64,000 nucleotides of DNA. Source: Pseudomonas sp. CROZ-RG-20F-R04-15. Its GTDB lineage: Bacteria > Pseudomonadota > Gammaproteobacteria > Pseudomonadales > Pseudomonadaceae. The first letter of the stretch is position 1. Every line of letters begins with the position of its first letter. Location: positions 186,001 through 250,000 of the forward strand of contig NZ_JAKNQL010000010.1 in assembly GCF_022662375.1 (NCBI RefSeq), in the 5' to 3' direction. The position numbers were made by a program, and so were the translations under genes. The notes below the pieces were generated by a model that was not told where the DNA came from, ran no database searches, and saw only the letters and a program-made list of their open reading frames with translations. Positions 32,393 through 40,254 of the stretch are shown here, in pieces.

Positions 32393-33787
32393 ATGCCAGC
32401 CCCCTCGATCTCCCTTCGCCCAGCGTTAGTGCTCTGGCTATACGCCGCCGCAATCGTGCACATTCTCGCCGGTCTCACCCTGACTTGGGCTGGTCATTCC
32501 GGATTACTCGACGGCTATCTGCACGTTCTCGAACTGTCGTTCTGGGGCACCGACGCAGTACCCACCGCCGGCCACGAACAACAAGTCTGGTGGCTCGCGC
32601 TGTTCGGCGCGACGCTGCAAAGTTATTCGTTGTATATGCTCGCGCTGGTGCACTTGGGCAATCGCTTGAAAGCCCCGGCATTCTGGGGCTGGTTGAGCGC
32701 CGGCATCCTGTTATGGGCGCCGCAGGACATGTGGCTCTCGGCGCAACAACAGGTCTGGTCGCACCTGTGGCTCGACGGTTTTGCGTTGCTAGTGTTGTTG
32801 CCGCCGCTGTTCTGGTTGTATCGGCATGACCGCCGAAAGGCTTCTTCGGTAAAGGCGCCGAGCCAATCCAACCCGTTTGCCAACAGCGCTTTCAAACGCG
32901 TGCTGATCACCGGCGGCACCGGGTTCATCGGTGAAGCCTTGGTCAATCAATTACTCGACGCCGGCCATTCAGCCAGCGTACTGACGCGCGATCCGTTGAG
33001 CGCGGCCAATCTATTCAACGGCCGCATCCGCTGTGTGCATTCGCTCAGTGAACTCAGCCATGACGAAGCCTTCGACGTAGTGATCAATCTCGCCGGCGCC
33101 CCAGTCGCCGGCCCACGCTGGACTCCCAAGCGTCAGGCGCAACTGCTCGCCAGCCGAGTCGGCACCACCGAAGCGTTGATGACCTGGCTGAAGAACACCC
33201 AGCACAAACCAGCGCTATGGATTCAAGCATCGGCCATCGGTTTCTACGGCGTGCGCGATGCCAGCGAAAGCCTCGACGAACACGCCAGCAAGGGCGAGGG
33301 TTTCATGGCCGAACTCTGTGCACGTTGGGAAGCCGCCGCGCAACCGGCCACTGAGTTTGACGTGCGTCAGGTGGTGCTGCGTCTCGGCGTGGTGTTCGGC
33401 CCCGGCGGTGCGTTGACGCCGTTGCTGCTGCCGTTCCGCCTGGGCTTCGGCGGGCGCATGGGCGACGGTCGGCAGATCATGAGCTGGGTGCATCGCGACG
33501 ATGTGCTTCAGGTGATCGCGCGGGCTTTCAACGACGACACTCTGCGTGGCACCTACAACATGGTCGCGCCCGAAACGGTCAGTCAGGCCGCGTTCGCCGA
33601 GCAGGCTGGCAAGGTCCTCAAGCGTCCGGTGTGGTTGCACATTCCCGCCGCGCCAGTGCGTGCATTGGCGGGGGAGATGGCGCAGTTGTTCTTCGACGGT
33701 CAGCGCGTGGTGCCGCAGCGTTTGACCGAGGCTGGCTACACATTCCGTTATCCAACCCTCGACGCCGCTCTGCGCGATCTGACCTGA
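32393..33787 (+). CDS. TIGR01777-family NAD(P)-binding epimerase with N-terminal membrane domain
   Basis: 464 residues from ATG 32393, chosen because AGGA lies six bases upstream; an ATG at 32375 is too close to its AAGGA. The N-terminal 150 residues hold about four membrane helices of an unnamed type. From residue about 167, a Rossmann domain: ITGGTGFIGEALVNQLL, then VINLAGAPVAG-RWTPKRQ and SAIGFYG, the markers of the TIGR01777 (YfcH/SulA-like) short-chain dehydrogenase group, and a C-terminal substrate part. Substrate unknown. GC-rich like the core genome, unlike the genes on either side. Nine bases from the next gene, so probably co-transcribed. Confidence 0.85.
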   Translation: MPAPSISLRPALVLWLYAAAIVHILAGLTLTWAGHSGLLDGYLHVLELSFWGTDAVPTAGHEQQVWWLALFGATLQSYSLYMLALVHLGNRLKAPAFWGWLSAGILLWAPQDMWLSAQQQVWSHLWLDGFALLVLLPPLFWLYRHDRRKASSVKAPSQSNPFANSAFKRVLITGGTGFIGEALVNQLLDAGHSASVLTRDPLSAANLFNGRIRCVHSLSELSHDEAFDVVINLAGAPVAGPRWTPKRQAQLLASRVGTTEALMTWLKNTQHKPALWIQASAIGFYGVRDASESLDEHASKGEGFMAELCARWEAAAQPATEFDVRQVVLRLGVVFGPGGALTPLLLPFRLGFGGRMGDGRQIMSWVHRDDVLQVIARAFNDDTLRGTYNMVAPETVSQAAFAEQAGKVLKRPVWLHIPAAPVRALAGEMAQLFFDGQRVVPQRLTEAGYTFRYPTLDAALRDLT

Positions 33788-33796
33788 GGATCGTCC

Positions 33797-36247
33797 ATGA
33801 GCAAGCCCTTGATGTACCTGCTGGCCGGCAATGGCAGCGCTGCCGATTGGTGGGACGACGCACTGCCACACTTCCAGCGCTACGACGTGGTGCCGCTGGA
33901 GTTGCCGGGCTTCGGCGCCAATCCGCAGCCACCCTGTGTGGATCTAGCGGACTACGCGCAGACCTTGCTGGCGATGACGGAGCAGGGCAGCGCGATCATG
34001 GCGGTCGGGGTCAATGCCTTGCTTGTATTGCATGCGTTGCAACGTCGGCCCGGGCACTTTTCGCGCAGCGTTTTGTTGGCGCCGGTCGGTGCGTTTTTGT
34101 GGCAGCGGCGGTTGCCGGCACTGATGTCGCCACTGCCGATCCGCAAGACCATTCACTGGCTGCTGTCGAACAAACCCACGCTGTTCGCGCGCAAGTTTTC
34201 CAACCAGATCTGGACGCCCGCGCAGTACCAGCGCATGGGCGCCGGTTATGCGCGCTGCCGTGCGTTTGTGCCGCACTGGGATCTGATTCGCGCCGACACT
34301 GCGCTGCCGCTGCTGGAGTGGATCACCGATCCGGTCGAGCTGGTTTGGGGCGATCAGGACGCTGTGCTCGGAATCGAGCAAGCGGCGGCGTGGTCGGCGA
34401 TTCTTGCGCGCGCTGATCTGACCATCAGCCTCAAATCTGGTTGGGGTCATTACCCGTGGATCGACTCGCCCGCCGAATTCGCGCAGTGGCTGGAGTCGGG
34501 CGAGCGCGGGTTTGTCGCGCACACCAAGGGTGGGCGTTTGCGCCTGGCTGAACTGGCCCGGCAAGCGGTCCCGGCAGCGCTTACGCTCAACGATTGCAGC
34601 GATCCGCGCCTGCCGGCATTTCTCGCCGCCCAACCTGATGTGACCTGGGCGGTGCGCTCCTCCAGTTATGGCGAAGATCAGGCCGACTCCGCGAATGCCG
34701 GTTTGAGCACCACCTATCTGCGCGAGCCGACCGCCAACGTGCCAACACGCATCGCCGAACTGACGGCCGAAGGCGTCGAGGAAGTTGTGGTGCAACGCTT
34801 CATCATCCCGGTCGTTTCCGGGATCGCTTTTGTGCGCCATCTCTCGGTAGAGCTGGAGTGGGTTGAAGGCCATCTCGAATCGCTGGCCGACGGTCACGTC
34901 AGCCCTTCGCGAGCAACGCTTTCGCGGGTTGGCGATGCGTGGCGAAGCGGCACGTTCACGCCATCCCATGGCTTGACCGAAGACCTGCTCTGGCGCTTTC
35001 TGCAAGACGTACTGCGCGTGTTCCACTACGTGCCCGGCGACGTCGAATGGGCCTGGGACGGCTCACAACTGTGGCTGCTGCAATACCGGCCGATCAGCGA
35101 TTACGGCTGGCGCCGCCACCTGACCGCCGCCAATATCGCCGAGATCCTGCCGCCGCAACCGAGCGTGTTGGTGGAATACGCCCAACGCCGAGCCGCCGCG
35201 AGTATTCCGGCGATCATGGCGCGTTGGGATGCGCGGGTGTTGCAGGACAACGAGCCGTTCACCGCCGTGTTCGGCGGCGCGTCCTATATCAACAATGATC
35301 TGTTTCTCGCCCGGCTGGCCGACTGGGGCATTAGCGCCGCTAACTACGCCGGTGAAGTCGGCGGTGCGACGCCGCATCTGCCGTGGCAACCGCTGAAGAT
35401 GCTGCGTTCGTTTCCGCTGTTTTTGCGTATGCAACGCAAGGCTCGCGGCCATTTGCTGAGCCTTGAAAATGGCTTGCAGCGCTTCGATCAGGAACTGGCC
35501 GAACTCGTCGCCCAGAGTGCCGATGGCCAACAACTCGCGGACTGGTTCACCCGGTTTTACGTGTTCGTGGTGCAAGGCAATCTTTGCATCGCTACAGCGC
35601 TGGCCAGCAGTGGCGGCGACTGGCTCGGACGCCCGCCGACCGCTTACGACAATCTGGAAAACAGTCCGCATCGATTACCGTGGGAAACCGATCCAGCCAC
35701 ACCTCGACCCGCGTCGAGCGAACTGCCGCTACAGCCATTCCCGCAATGGCCAGGTCTGATCCGCCTCGCCCATTCGAGCGGCCTGCCGGGCTTGCGCGGC
35801 TACTACCTGCAAGTACGCGAGTGGTATCGCGACAACCTCATGCGCATCTTCTTTCGTCTGCATCACGCCATGCCGCTGGTGGATCGCGAGCACTGGTTTG
35901 CACCGCACCCCGATGTGCGCACCCGCGATGGCAGCTTTTGGCAGGACGGTCGCGAAGGTGCGGAGCAGGCCACCGGGTTCATGATTTATCCGGGGCAGGT
36001 GCAGGGCATCCTCGGCGCCGACATCTTGCTCGAAGAAACACTCGATCCGGGGCGGCACGCGCATTACCAAACCGCGCGGGCGGTGATTGCGCGGATGGGT
36101 GGACGCTTGTCGCATGGCTCGACGTTGCTGCGGGAGCTGCGCAAGCCATCGGCGGTGATGCCGCAGGTGGATCCGGCGTGGGTGGGGTGTGAGGTGTTGT
36201 ATCGGGATGGTGAGTTGGAATTGATCAATTCGAAGGATGTGACGTGA
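33797..36247 (+). CDS. Fusion of alpha/beta-hydrolase-like domain and PEP-synthase/PPDK-like domains
   Basis: 816 residues. Residues 1-235 resemble an alpha/beta hydrolase (LLAGNGSAADWWD, ELPGFGANP, a VWGDQDAVLG acid region and a GWGHYPWID histidine region), but the nucleophile elbow reads GVNAL with N73 where serine is expected. From about 285, an ATP-binding PEP-synthase N-like domain (WAVRSSSYGEDQADSANAGLSTTY; DVEWAWDGSQLWLLQYRPIS). Near the C-terminus, RLSHGSTLLREL with H773 matches the phospho-histidine motif of PEP-utilising enzymes. Substrate unknown. Overlaps the next gene by four bases. Compared with true PEP synthase it lacks the C-terminal PEP-binding barrel. Confidence 0.75.
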   Translation: MSKPLMYLLAGNGSAADWWDDALPHFQRYDVVPLELPGFGANPQPPCVDLADYAQTLLAMTEQGSAIMAVGVNALLVLHALQRRPGHFSRSVLLAPVGAFLWQRRLPALMSPLPIRKTIHWLLSNKPTLFARKFSNQIWTPAQYQRMGAGYARCRAFVPHWDLIRADTALPLLEWITDPVELVWGDQDAVLGIEQAAAWSAILARADLTISLKSGWGHYPWIDSPAEFAQWLESGERGFVAHTKGGRLRLAELARQAVPAALTLNDCSDPRLPAFLAAQPDVTWAVRSSSYGEDQADSANAGLSTTYLREPTANVPTRIAELTAEGVEEVVVQRFIIPVVSGIAFVRHLSVELEWVEGHLESLADGHVSPSRATLSRVGDAWRSGTFTPSHGLTEDLLWRFLQDVLRVFHYVPGDVEWAWDGSQLWLLQYRPISDYGWRRHLTAANIAEILPPQPSVLVEYAQRRAAASIPAIMARWDARVLQDNEPFTAVFGGASYINNDLFLARLADWGISAANYAGEVGGATPHLPWQPLKMLRSFPLFLRMQRKARGHLLSLENGLQRFDQELAELVAQSADGQQLADWFTRFYVFVVQGNLCIATALASSGGDWLGRPPTAYDNLENSPHRLPWETDPATPRPASSELPLQPFPQWPGLIRLAHSSGLPGLRGYYLQVREWYRDNLMRIFFRLHHAMPLVDREHWFAPHPDVRTRDGSFWQDGREGAEQATGFMIYPGQVQGILGADILLEETLDPGRHAHYQTARAVIARMGGRLSHGSTLLRELRKPSAVMPQVDPAWVGCEVLYRDGELELINSKDVT

Positions 36248-36972
36248 AACTACGATGCCTCCGCGAATTGATCATTGGTCTGGTCGTGCTTTTACAGATG
36301 GGTTATGTGACCGCCGCAGCTGCTGTGTTGGTCGGTAACGAACCCGGTCAGTCGCCGGTTGCCCAAGGCCCGACCGAGACAGTTGTCGACATGGGGGCGT
36401 GTCGGTTTTCCATGCCGTTGCTGCAGGACCAATGGTTGAAGTTCGACGATTTCTATTCGGTATTTATCGCAGCCAAACAACTGCCCAAATCGTCAAGCGC
36501 CCCCAGCTTGTGGCAAGCGCAGACGTCGAGTGGTGCCGACTGGCACTTCGAGAAACACGGTGACCTGAGCCAGCCGTGGTTTGGTTTGATGTGTGAAAAC
36601 TCGGAGTACTTTTCGCTTCTCACCGACTGGAAACCTCCGGAAGACGATGCGTTTGCGGTGCAAATCCTGCGTGACGACAACGACCGCAGGTGTCCGGCGA
36701 CCCTTACCGATCAGGGCTGGGTGCCCAATTCGCTGGCCGGTCGTGCGAACACCTACACCTTCGAACAATGGGGTGGGGAGAATTCTTCGGGGTTCATCTT
36801 CGGTTTCCACGACAAATCACGACGGCACATTACCCGCATCGCTTTTTGCCTGCTGAGGGGCCAAGACGTGCTGATCGGCTCGGCGGAATCGGGTTCATCC
36901 GCCCCGCTGGCGATCAGCAACGAAGGGTTCGAGCAAATCAGGAAAGCGGTGCGCGGCATTGCCTTCGAATGA
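36244..36972 (+). CDS. Exported protein of unknown function
   Basis: 242 residues from GTG 36244, inside the end of the preceding gene. Signal peptide about 1-25 (ending VTAAAA). The mature protein contains several Trp and Cys residues (MGACRFSMP, FGLMCENSEYF, RRCPATL, AFCLLRG). No family recognised. It is the first gene of the second block of exported proteins (36,244-41,358) and has moderate GC. By context it may be one more island protein, but no shared module was seen. Confidence 0.6.
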   Translation: MKLRCLRELIIGLVVLLQMGYVTAAAAVLVGNEPGQSPVAQGPTETVVDMGACRFSMPLLQDQWLKFDDFYSVFIAAKQLPKSSSAPSLWQAQTSSGADWHFEKHGDLSQPWFGLMCENSEYFSLLTDWKPPEDDAFAVQILRDDNDRRCPATLTDQGWVPNSLAGRANTYTFEQWGGENSSGFIFGFHDKSRRHITRIAFCLLRGQDVLIGSAESGSSAPLAISNEGFEQIRKAVRGIAFE

Positions 36973-37009
36973 ACATCCCCAAAATGCATTACGTCGACGG
37001 AGCTACAGC

Positions 37010-37516
37010 GTGAAAGGATTTTCGGTTCTTCTCGGCAGCTTGATATTGGCTGCCGCGTCCATGGCATTCGCTGCCGATCCAACCTTCAAGGATTTCAGCG
37101 TCGCGCGAGTTTTCAACGGCCCCAACCATAAGCTGGTGCCGCAAGAAAACAGCAGTCCAATGATGGATCAGGCACGGGCACAAGCCCTGAAAGGCAAGGT
37201 CAACTTCGCCGGCCATTACATCCTGCACAGGCTCGGCTGTGGCGGTAGCGCCATTTGCGGCGAAGTGCTGGATGCTCAGACTGGGGAAGTCGTTGGCGGT
37301 CTGCCGAATGCTTACGACGGCAGCACGTTCGGCATGGTTTACCAGCCCGACAGCCGCTTGATCATCGTCTCCGGCGTCACGCTCGACGGCGAAGAAGATG
37401 CGCAGGGGAACGCGTTGGAAAGCGGTAACCGGGATCGTTACTACGAGTTTGTGAACAACGAATTCCGGCTGCTGAGCATGACCGACGTTGAATCGTCGCC
37501 GATGGATGAGGAGTGA
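37010..37516 (+). CDS. Exported protein with NFAGHYI motif, unknown function
   Basis: 168 residues from GTG 37010, supported by GGAG seven bases upstream and a clean signal peptide (1-21, ending MAFA). The mature part has GKVNFAGHYILHRLGCGGSAICGEVLDAQTG, a pattern seen in a widespread family of small periplasmic proteins of Proteobacteria without an assigned function. Two close cysteines (about 77 and 83) could pair. Four bases separate it from the next start. Possibly an immunity-type protein by context. Confidence 0.65.
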   Translation: MKGFSVLLGSLILAAASMAFAADPTFKDFSVARVFNGPNHKLVPQENSSPMMDQARAQALKGKVNFAGHYILHRLGCGGSAICGEVLDAQTGEVVGGLPNAYDGSTFGMVYQPDSRLIIVSGVTLDGEEDAQGNALESGNRDRYYEFVNNEFRLLSMTDVESSPMDEE

Positions 37517-37520
37517 GTGG

Positions 37521-38384
37521 ATGAACCGTCTTCTCGCGGGCAGCCTTAAGCGGATGATGATTGTCATGAGCCTGTTAGCTTCAGCCGATGCCTTGTCTGA
37601 AAATATTCAGATTGTGGGGGGTGGCGGGCACTTAGTGACGCTGAAGGACAAGACATGGGGCAGGCCTGCTCCGGAGGCGGCGGTTGCCTCGTTTACCGCC
37701 AATGGAAAAACGTTTCCCCTCTATGTACCCGCGGTGGGTACTGAAACGCATGAGGCTTGGTTAAGTCCCGACAAGAAAACATTGCTCCTCCTTCAGACTC
37801 TGTATGGCGTTGTCATTGGCCAGGAGGGTGAAGAAATCCCGACAGAGGAAACTGGTTGCGGGGTCATTTCGATGGAGACCGGTTGCGTGCTCAGTCAGCC
37901 TGTAGCCAGGTTTTGCTACGGCAAGTGGGAGGGCAATCGGTGGACTTCCGGGGAAGAGGATGCGCCTGACCTCGTCATGCAGACGCCGTCTCCAAAGGAC
38001 TTATTGAAGCAGGTCTCAAATATTGAGATGCCACAATCTCGCGTGGAAGAACTCGCATTCAATCTTCGCACTATAAGTCCAGAGTCCTATATGGCTTGTC
38101 ACCCACCGTCGCGCAATGTTCAAGCTTTCAACGACCTGGCTTTCTACTTGGCCGAGGGCGGTAGAGATGAGCTGGCGCTGAAGTTTTATCGCGGCGTTGA
38201 GGCCGTTGGTAAACGCACGGTACTGATGTTGAACATTGCCGACTCGCTCTGGCGCCTTGATCGCAAAGATGAAGCGCAGCGCTATTACAGCCAGTACCGC
38301 GACGCGATGAGCGCCGACGGCAAGACGCAGAAAATACCTCAACGTGTCGTTGAGCGATCCGCCATTCAGGGAATGAAAAATTGA
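37521..38384 (+). CDS. Exported protein with C-terminal TPR-like module
   Basis: 287 residues from ATG 37521, preferred to the ATG at 37488 that lies inside the previous gene; GAGGAG stands 13-18 bases upstream. Signal peptide about 1-28. The N-terminal part (GGHLVTLKDKTWGRP, ETGCGVISMETGCVLS) is unlike the other family members. The C-terminal 80 residues (NDLAFYLAEGGRDELALKFYRGV, KRTVLMLNIADSLWRL, AQRYYSQYRDAM, GKTQKIPQRVVERS) are the same module as in the proteins at 27309 and 29438. Overlaps the next gene by four bases. Confidence 0.7.
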   Translation: MNRLLAGSLKRMMIVMSLLASADALSENIQIVGGGGHLVTLKDKTWGRPAPEAAVASFTANGKTFPLYVPAVGTETHEAWLSPDKKTLLLLQTLYGVVIGQEGEEIPTEETGCGVISMETGCVLSQPVARFCYGKWEGNRWTSGEEDAPDLVMQTPSPKDLLKQVSNIEMPQSRVEELAFNLRTISPESYMACHPPSRNVQAFNDLAFYLAEGGRDELALKFYRGVEAVGKRTVLMLNIADSLWRLDRKDEAQRYYSQYRDAMSADGKTQKIPQRVVERSAIQGMKN

Positions 38385-39142
38385 ACAGGTTTTTGCGTTT
38401 TATCGCGTTGTCCTTTGGATGCCTGTTTGCCTCTTTTGCGATGGCCGAAGACGACTGCAAAGAAATCACCGTGAGCGCCCAGGTCGATCGGTGTGTGGAG
38501 TTAGCCCGCAAGGAAGCCGACGCGCAACTCAATGCCAGCTACAAGAAACTGCTGGGACGGCTTGAGACTCAACAACGGCGTGACCCTGAGCAGGGCAAGG
38601 CACTGGTCGCCATGGCCAGAGAATCCCAGCGCGCCTGGATCAAGCTGCGCGACACCACATGCCCACTTGAAGCCACGGAAATCGAGCCTGGGGTGGCAGC
38701 GCATGTCACGACGATCAACAACTGCATGGCCAGAATGAGTCTGGAGCGTGCGGCTTACCTGGACACAATCGTCGCTGATGAGCCGGGTAATGTGGTCGAT
38801 CTCAACAAGGTGTACCTGTCCGGCTCCCAGCGCTTCGGCGATATCGTGGCACGTTATGTCAGCACCTTTGGCAGCCCATGTCTGACAATCCAGATACTGG
38901 CGCCGAACGGCGGTTGGAGGGTGCTGTCCTCCAAGCGGTTTTGCAGTTTCGAGGGCAAGGAATTTTGGACGGACTATGCCGATGCCGGGTTTGAGGATCA
39001 TGTGTTTGCCGAGGATGGGTTGTACGTGACGCTCAGTTTGACGGAGCTTCGTGGGCTCGGAGAGAAGCGCCTTGCCTGTGTGATTCCGATTCAGAGCGAG
39101 CAAATCAAAGAGCTGAAATGCGGCGCACCTGAATCATCGTGA
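38381..39142 (+). CDS. Exported LprI-domain protein, putative lysozyme inhibitor
   Basis: 253 residues from TTG 38381 with CAGGGA upstream. Signal peptide 1-22 (ending FAMA). Residues 24-130 form an LprI (DUF1311) domain very like that of the 30878 protein: four cysteines, ADAQLNASYKKLL, ESQRAWIKLRDTTCPLEA, NNCMARMSLERAAYLD. The C-terminal 120 residues (FGDIVARYVSTFGSPC, LSSKRFCSF, LACVIPIQ) are a different, unrecognised domain. LprI proteins inhibit lysozyme, so a role against the muramidase-type effectors encoded nearby is a direct, though untested, inference. Confidence 0.75.
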   Translation: MNRFLRFIALSFGCLFASFAMAEDDCKEITVSAQVDRCVELARKEADAQLNASYKKLLGRLETQQRRDPEQGKALVAMARESQRAWIKLRDTTCPLEATEIEPGVAAHVTTINNCMARMSLERAAYLDTIVADEPGNVVDLNKVYLSGSQRFGDIVARYVSTFGSPCLTIQILAPNGGWRVLSSKRFCSFEGKEFWTDYADAGFEDHVFAEDGLYVTLSLTELRGLGEKRLACVIPIQSEQIKELKCGAPESS

Positions 39143-39186
39143 AACCATCAGCATTAACATTCGAAGATTGATCAACAGGGAAGTGA

Positions 39187-40185
39187 GTGGAATTGGCCAG
39201 GCTCTTAAGTTGTATGAGTGCGCTCGGATTCGTGGTTGCCTTGTTGGCTCAGCAGGCAATAGCGAGTGACCCACAAACCATCGGTGAGCTGCATCCGCCT
39301 GTAGTTGCCTCGCTCGGTGATCAAAAAATCACCGTGTTCTTTTTGAAGAACAACCTCAAAGGTCAGGTGAGGGAAGGGCATGTTCCTTACGCCGAGATCT
39401 TCTACACCACCACGAATGCGGTGAAGCCTTCGCTGAATTATGTGTGGAAGGTCGAAGGCGAGCAGATCGCCTCGGTGTTCTTCTTTGAACGCAAATTCCC
39501 GGAGCAAGCGGGGAAGTCCATGTTTGTTCTGACAAAACAAAAAGTCTCGCACAGTCAATTCGAAGGTGATTCCTATTCGGTGCTGGAATTGCCTCTGGTA
39601 AAGGACGGCGATCAGTTGGCTTTGCGGTTTTTTAGCGGCGACCCGCCAGATCCCGAGCTTGAGAACTGCCTCGACGGTCGAAATCTGGCGGATGATGTAA
39701 AGGTCGAATGTGCTTACAAGGATGCGACCAGCATTAAAAAGCGCTTGGCAGACTTGGATGCAAAGATAATTGCGGATTCAAAACTGCATCAGGACAACGG
39801 CCAGAATTCACTCAAAGCCGAGGTTGATACGTCCAATGTTGCTTGCCCTTCGACCGACTTTGCAGCATTTCTCACAGCCTTCTCCGAGCGCGCCGATGTA
39901 CAGAAATCCTTCGTCCAGCAGCCACTGAAAATGGTTACAACTGTGGCCGGCGATCCCGAACCCGAGATGGAAAAGCGCAGCCTCAGCGGCGATCAGCTCA
40001 AGTTTCCAATCATTCCGGATCAAGCAAAGCGAAAGGCCCAGGGCCTGACGTTGACCGTCAAGGAAGAGCGGGGCGACAAGGCAATTGCGATCCTGCAGAA
40101 GCCAGATACCGACTACATCTTCGAGTATCGGTTTGTCCGTGGGCAATGCTGGCAGTTGGAAGAAGTGATGGATTACTCGCTTTAA
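39187..40185 (+). CDS. Exported two-module protein (IGE-HP domain + CPS-F-F module)
   Basis: 332 residues from GTG 39187, with AGGGAAG upstream. Signal peptide about 1-27. Residues 30-200 match the single-domain protein at 28543 (TIGELHPPVVASLGDQKI, PSLNYVWKVEG, AGKSMFVL, CAYKDATSIK). Residues about 218-332 are the CPS-F-F module (CPSTDFAAFLTAFSERADVQ ... CWQLEEVMDYSL), shared with the 23123 and 30878 proteins. No Sel1 repeats follow here. This gene therefore joins two modules found apart elsewhere in the island. Function unknown, probably periplasmic. Confidence 0.72.
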   Translation: MELARLLSCMSALGFVVALLAQQAIASDPQTIGELHPPVVASLGDQKITVFFLKNNLKGQVREGHVPYAEIFYTTTNAVKPSLNYVWKVEGEQIASVFFFERKFPEQAGKSMFVLTKQKVSHSQFEGDSYSVLELPLVKDGDQLALRFFSGDPPDPELENCLDGRNLADDVKVECAYKDATSIKKRLADLDAKIIADSKLHQDNGQNSLKAEVDTSNVACPSTDFAAFLTAFSERADVQKSFVQQPLKMVTTVAGDPEPEMEKRSLSGDQLKFPIIPDQAKRKAQGLTLTVKEERGDKAIAILQKPDTDYIFEYRFVRGQCWQLEEVMDYSL

Positions 40186-40254
40186 ACGCAGAGAACTGGG
40201 CTGAGGAAAGAAGTCTGTTCAATCAGATCCGTAAATCATGAGCAGGGAAGCAAG

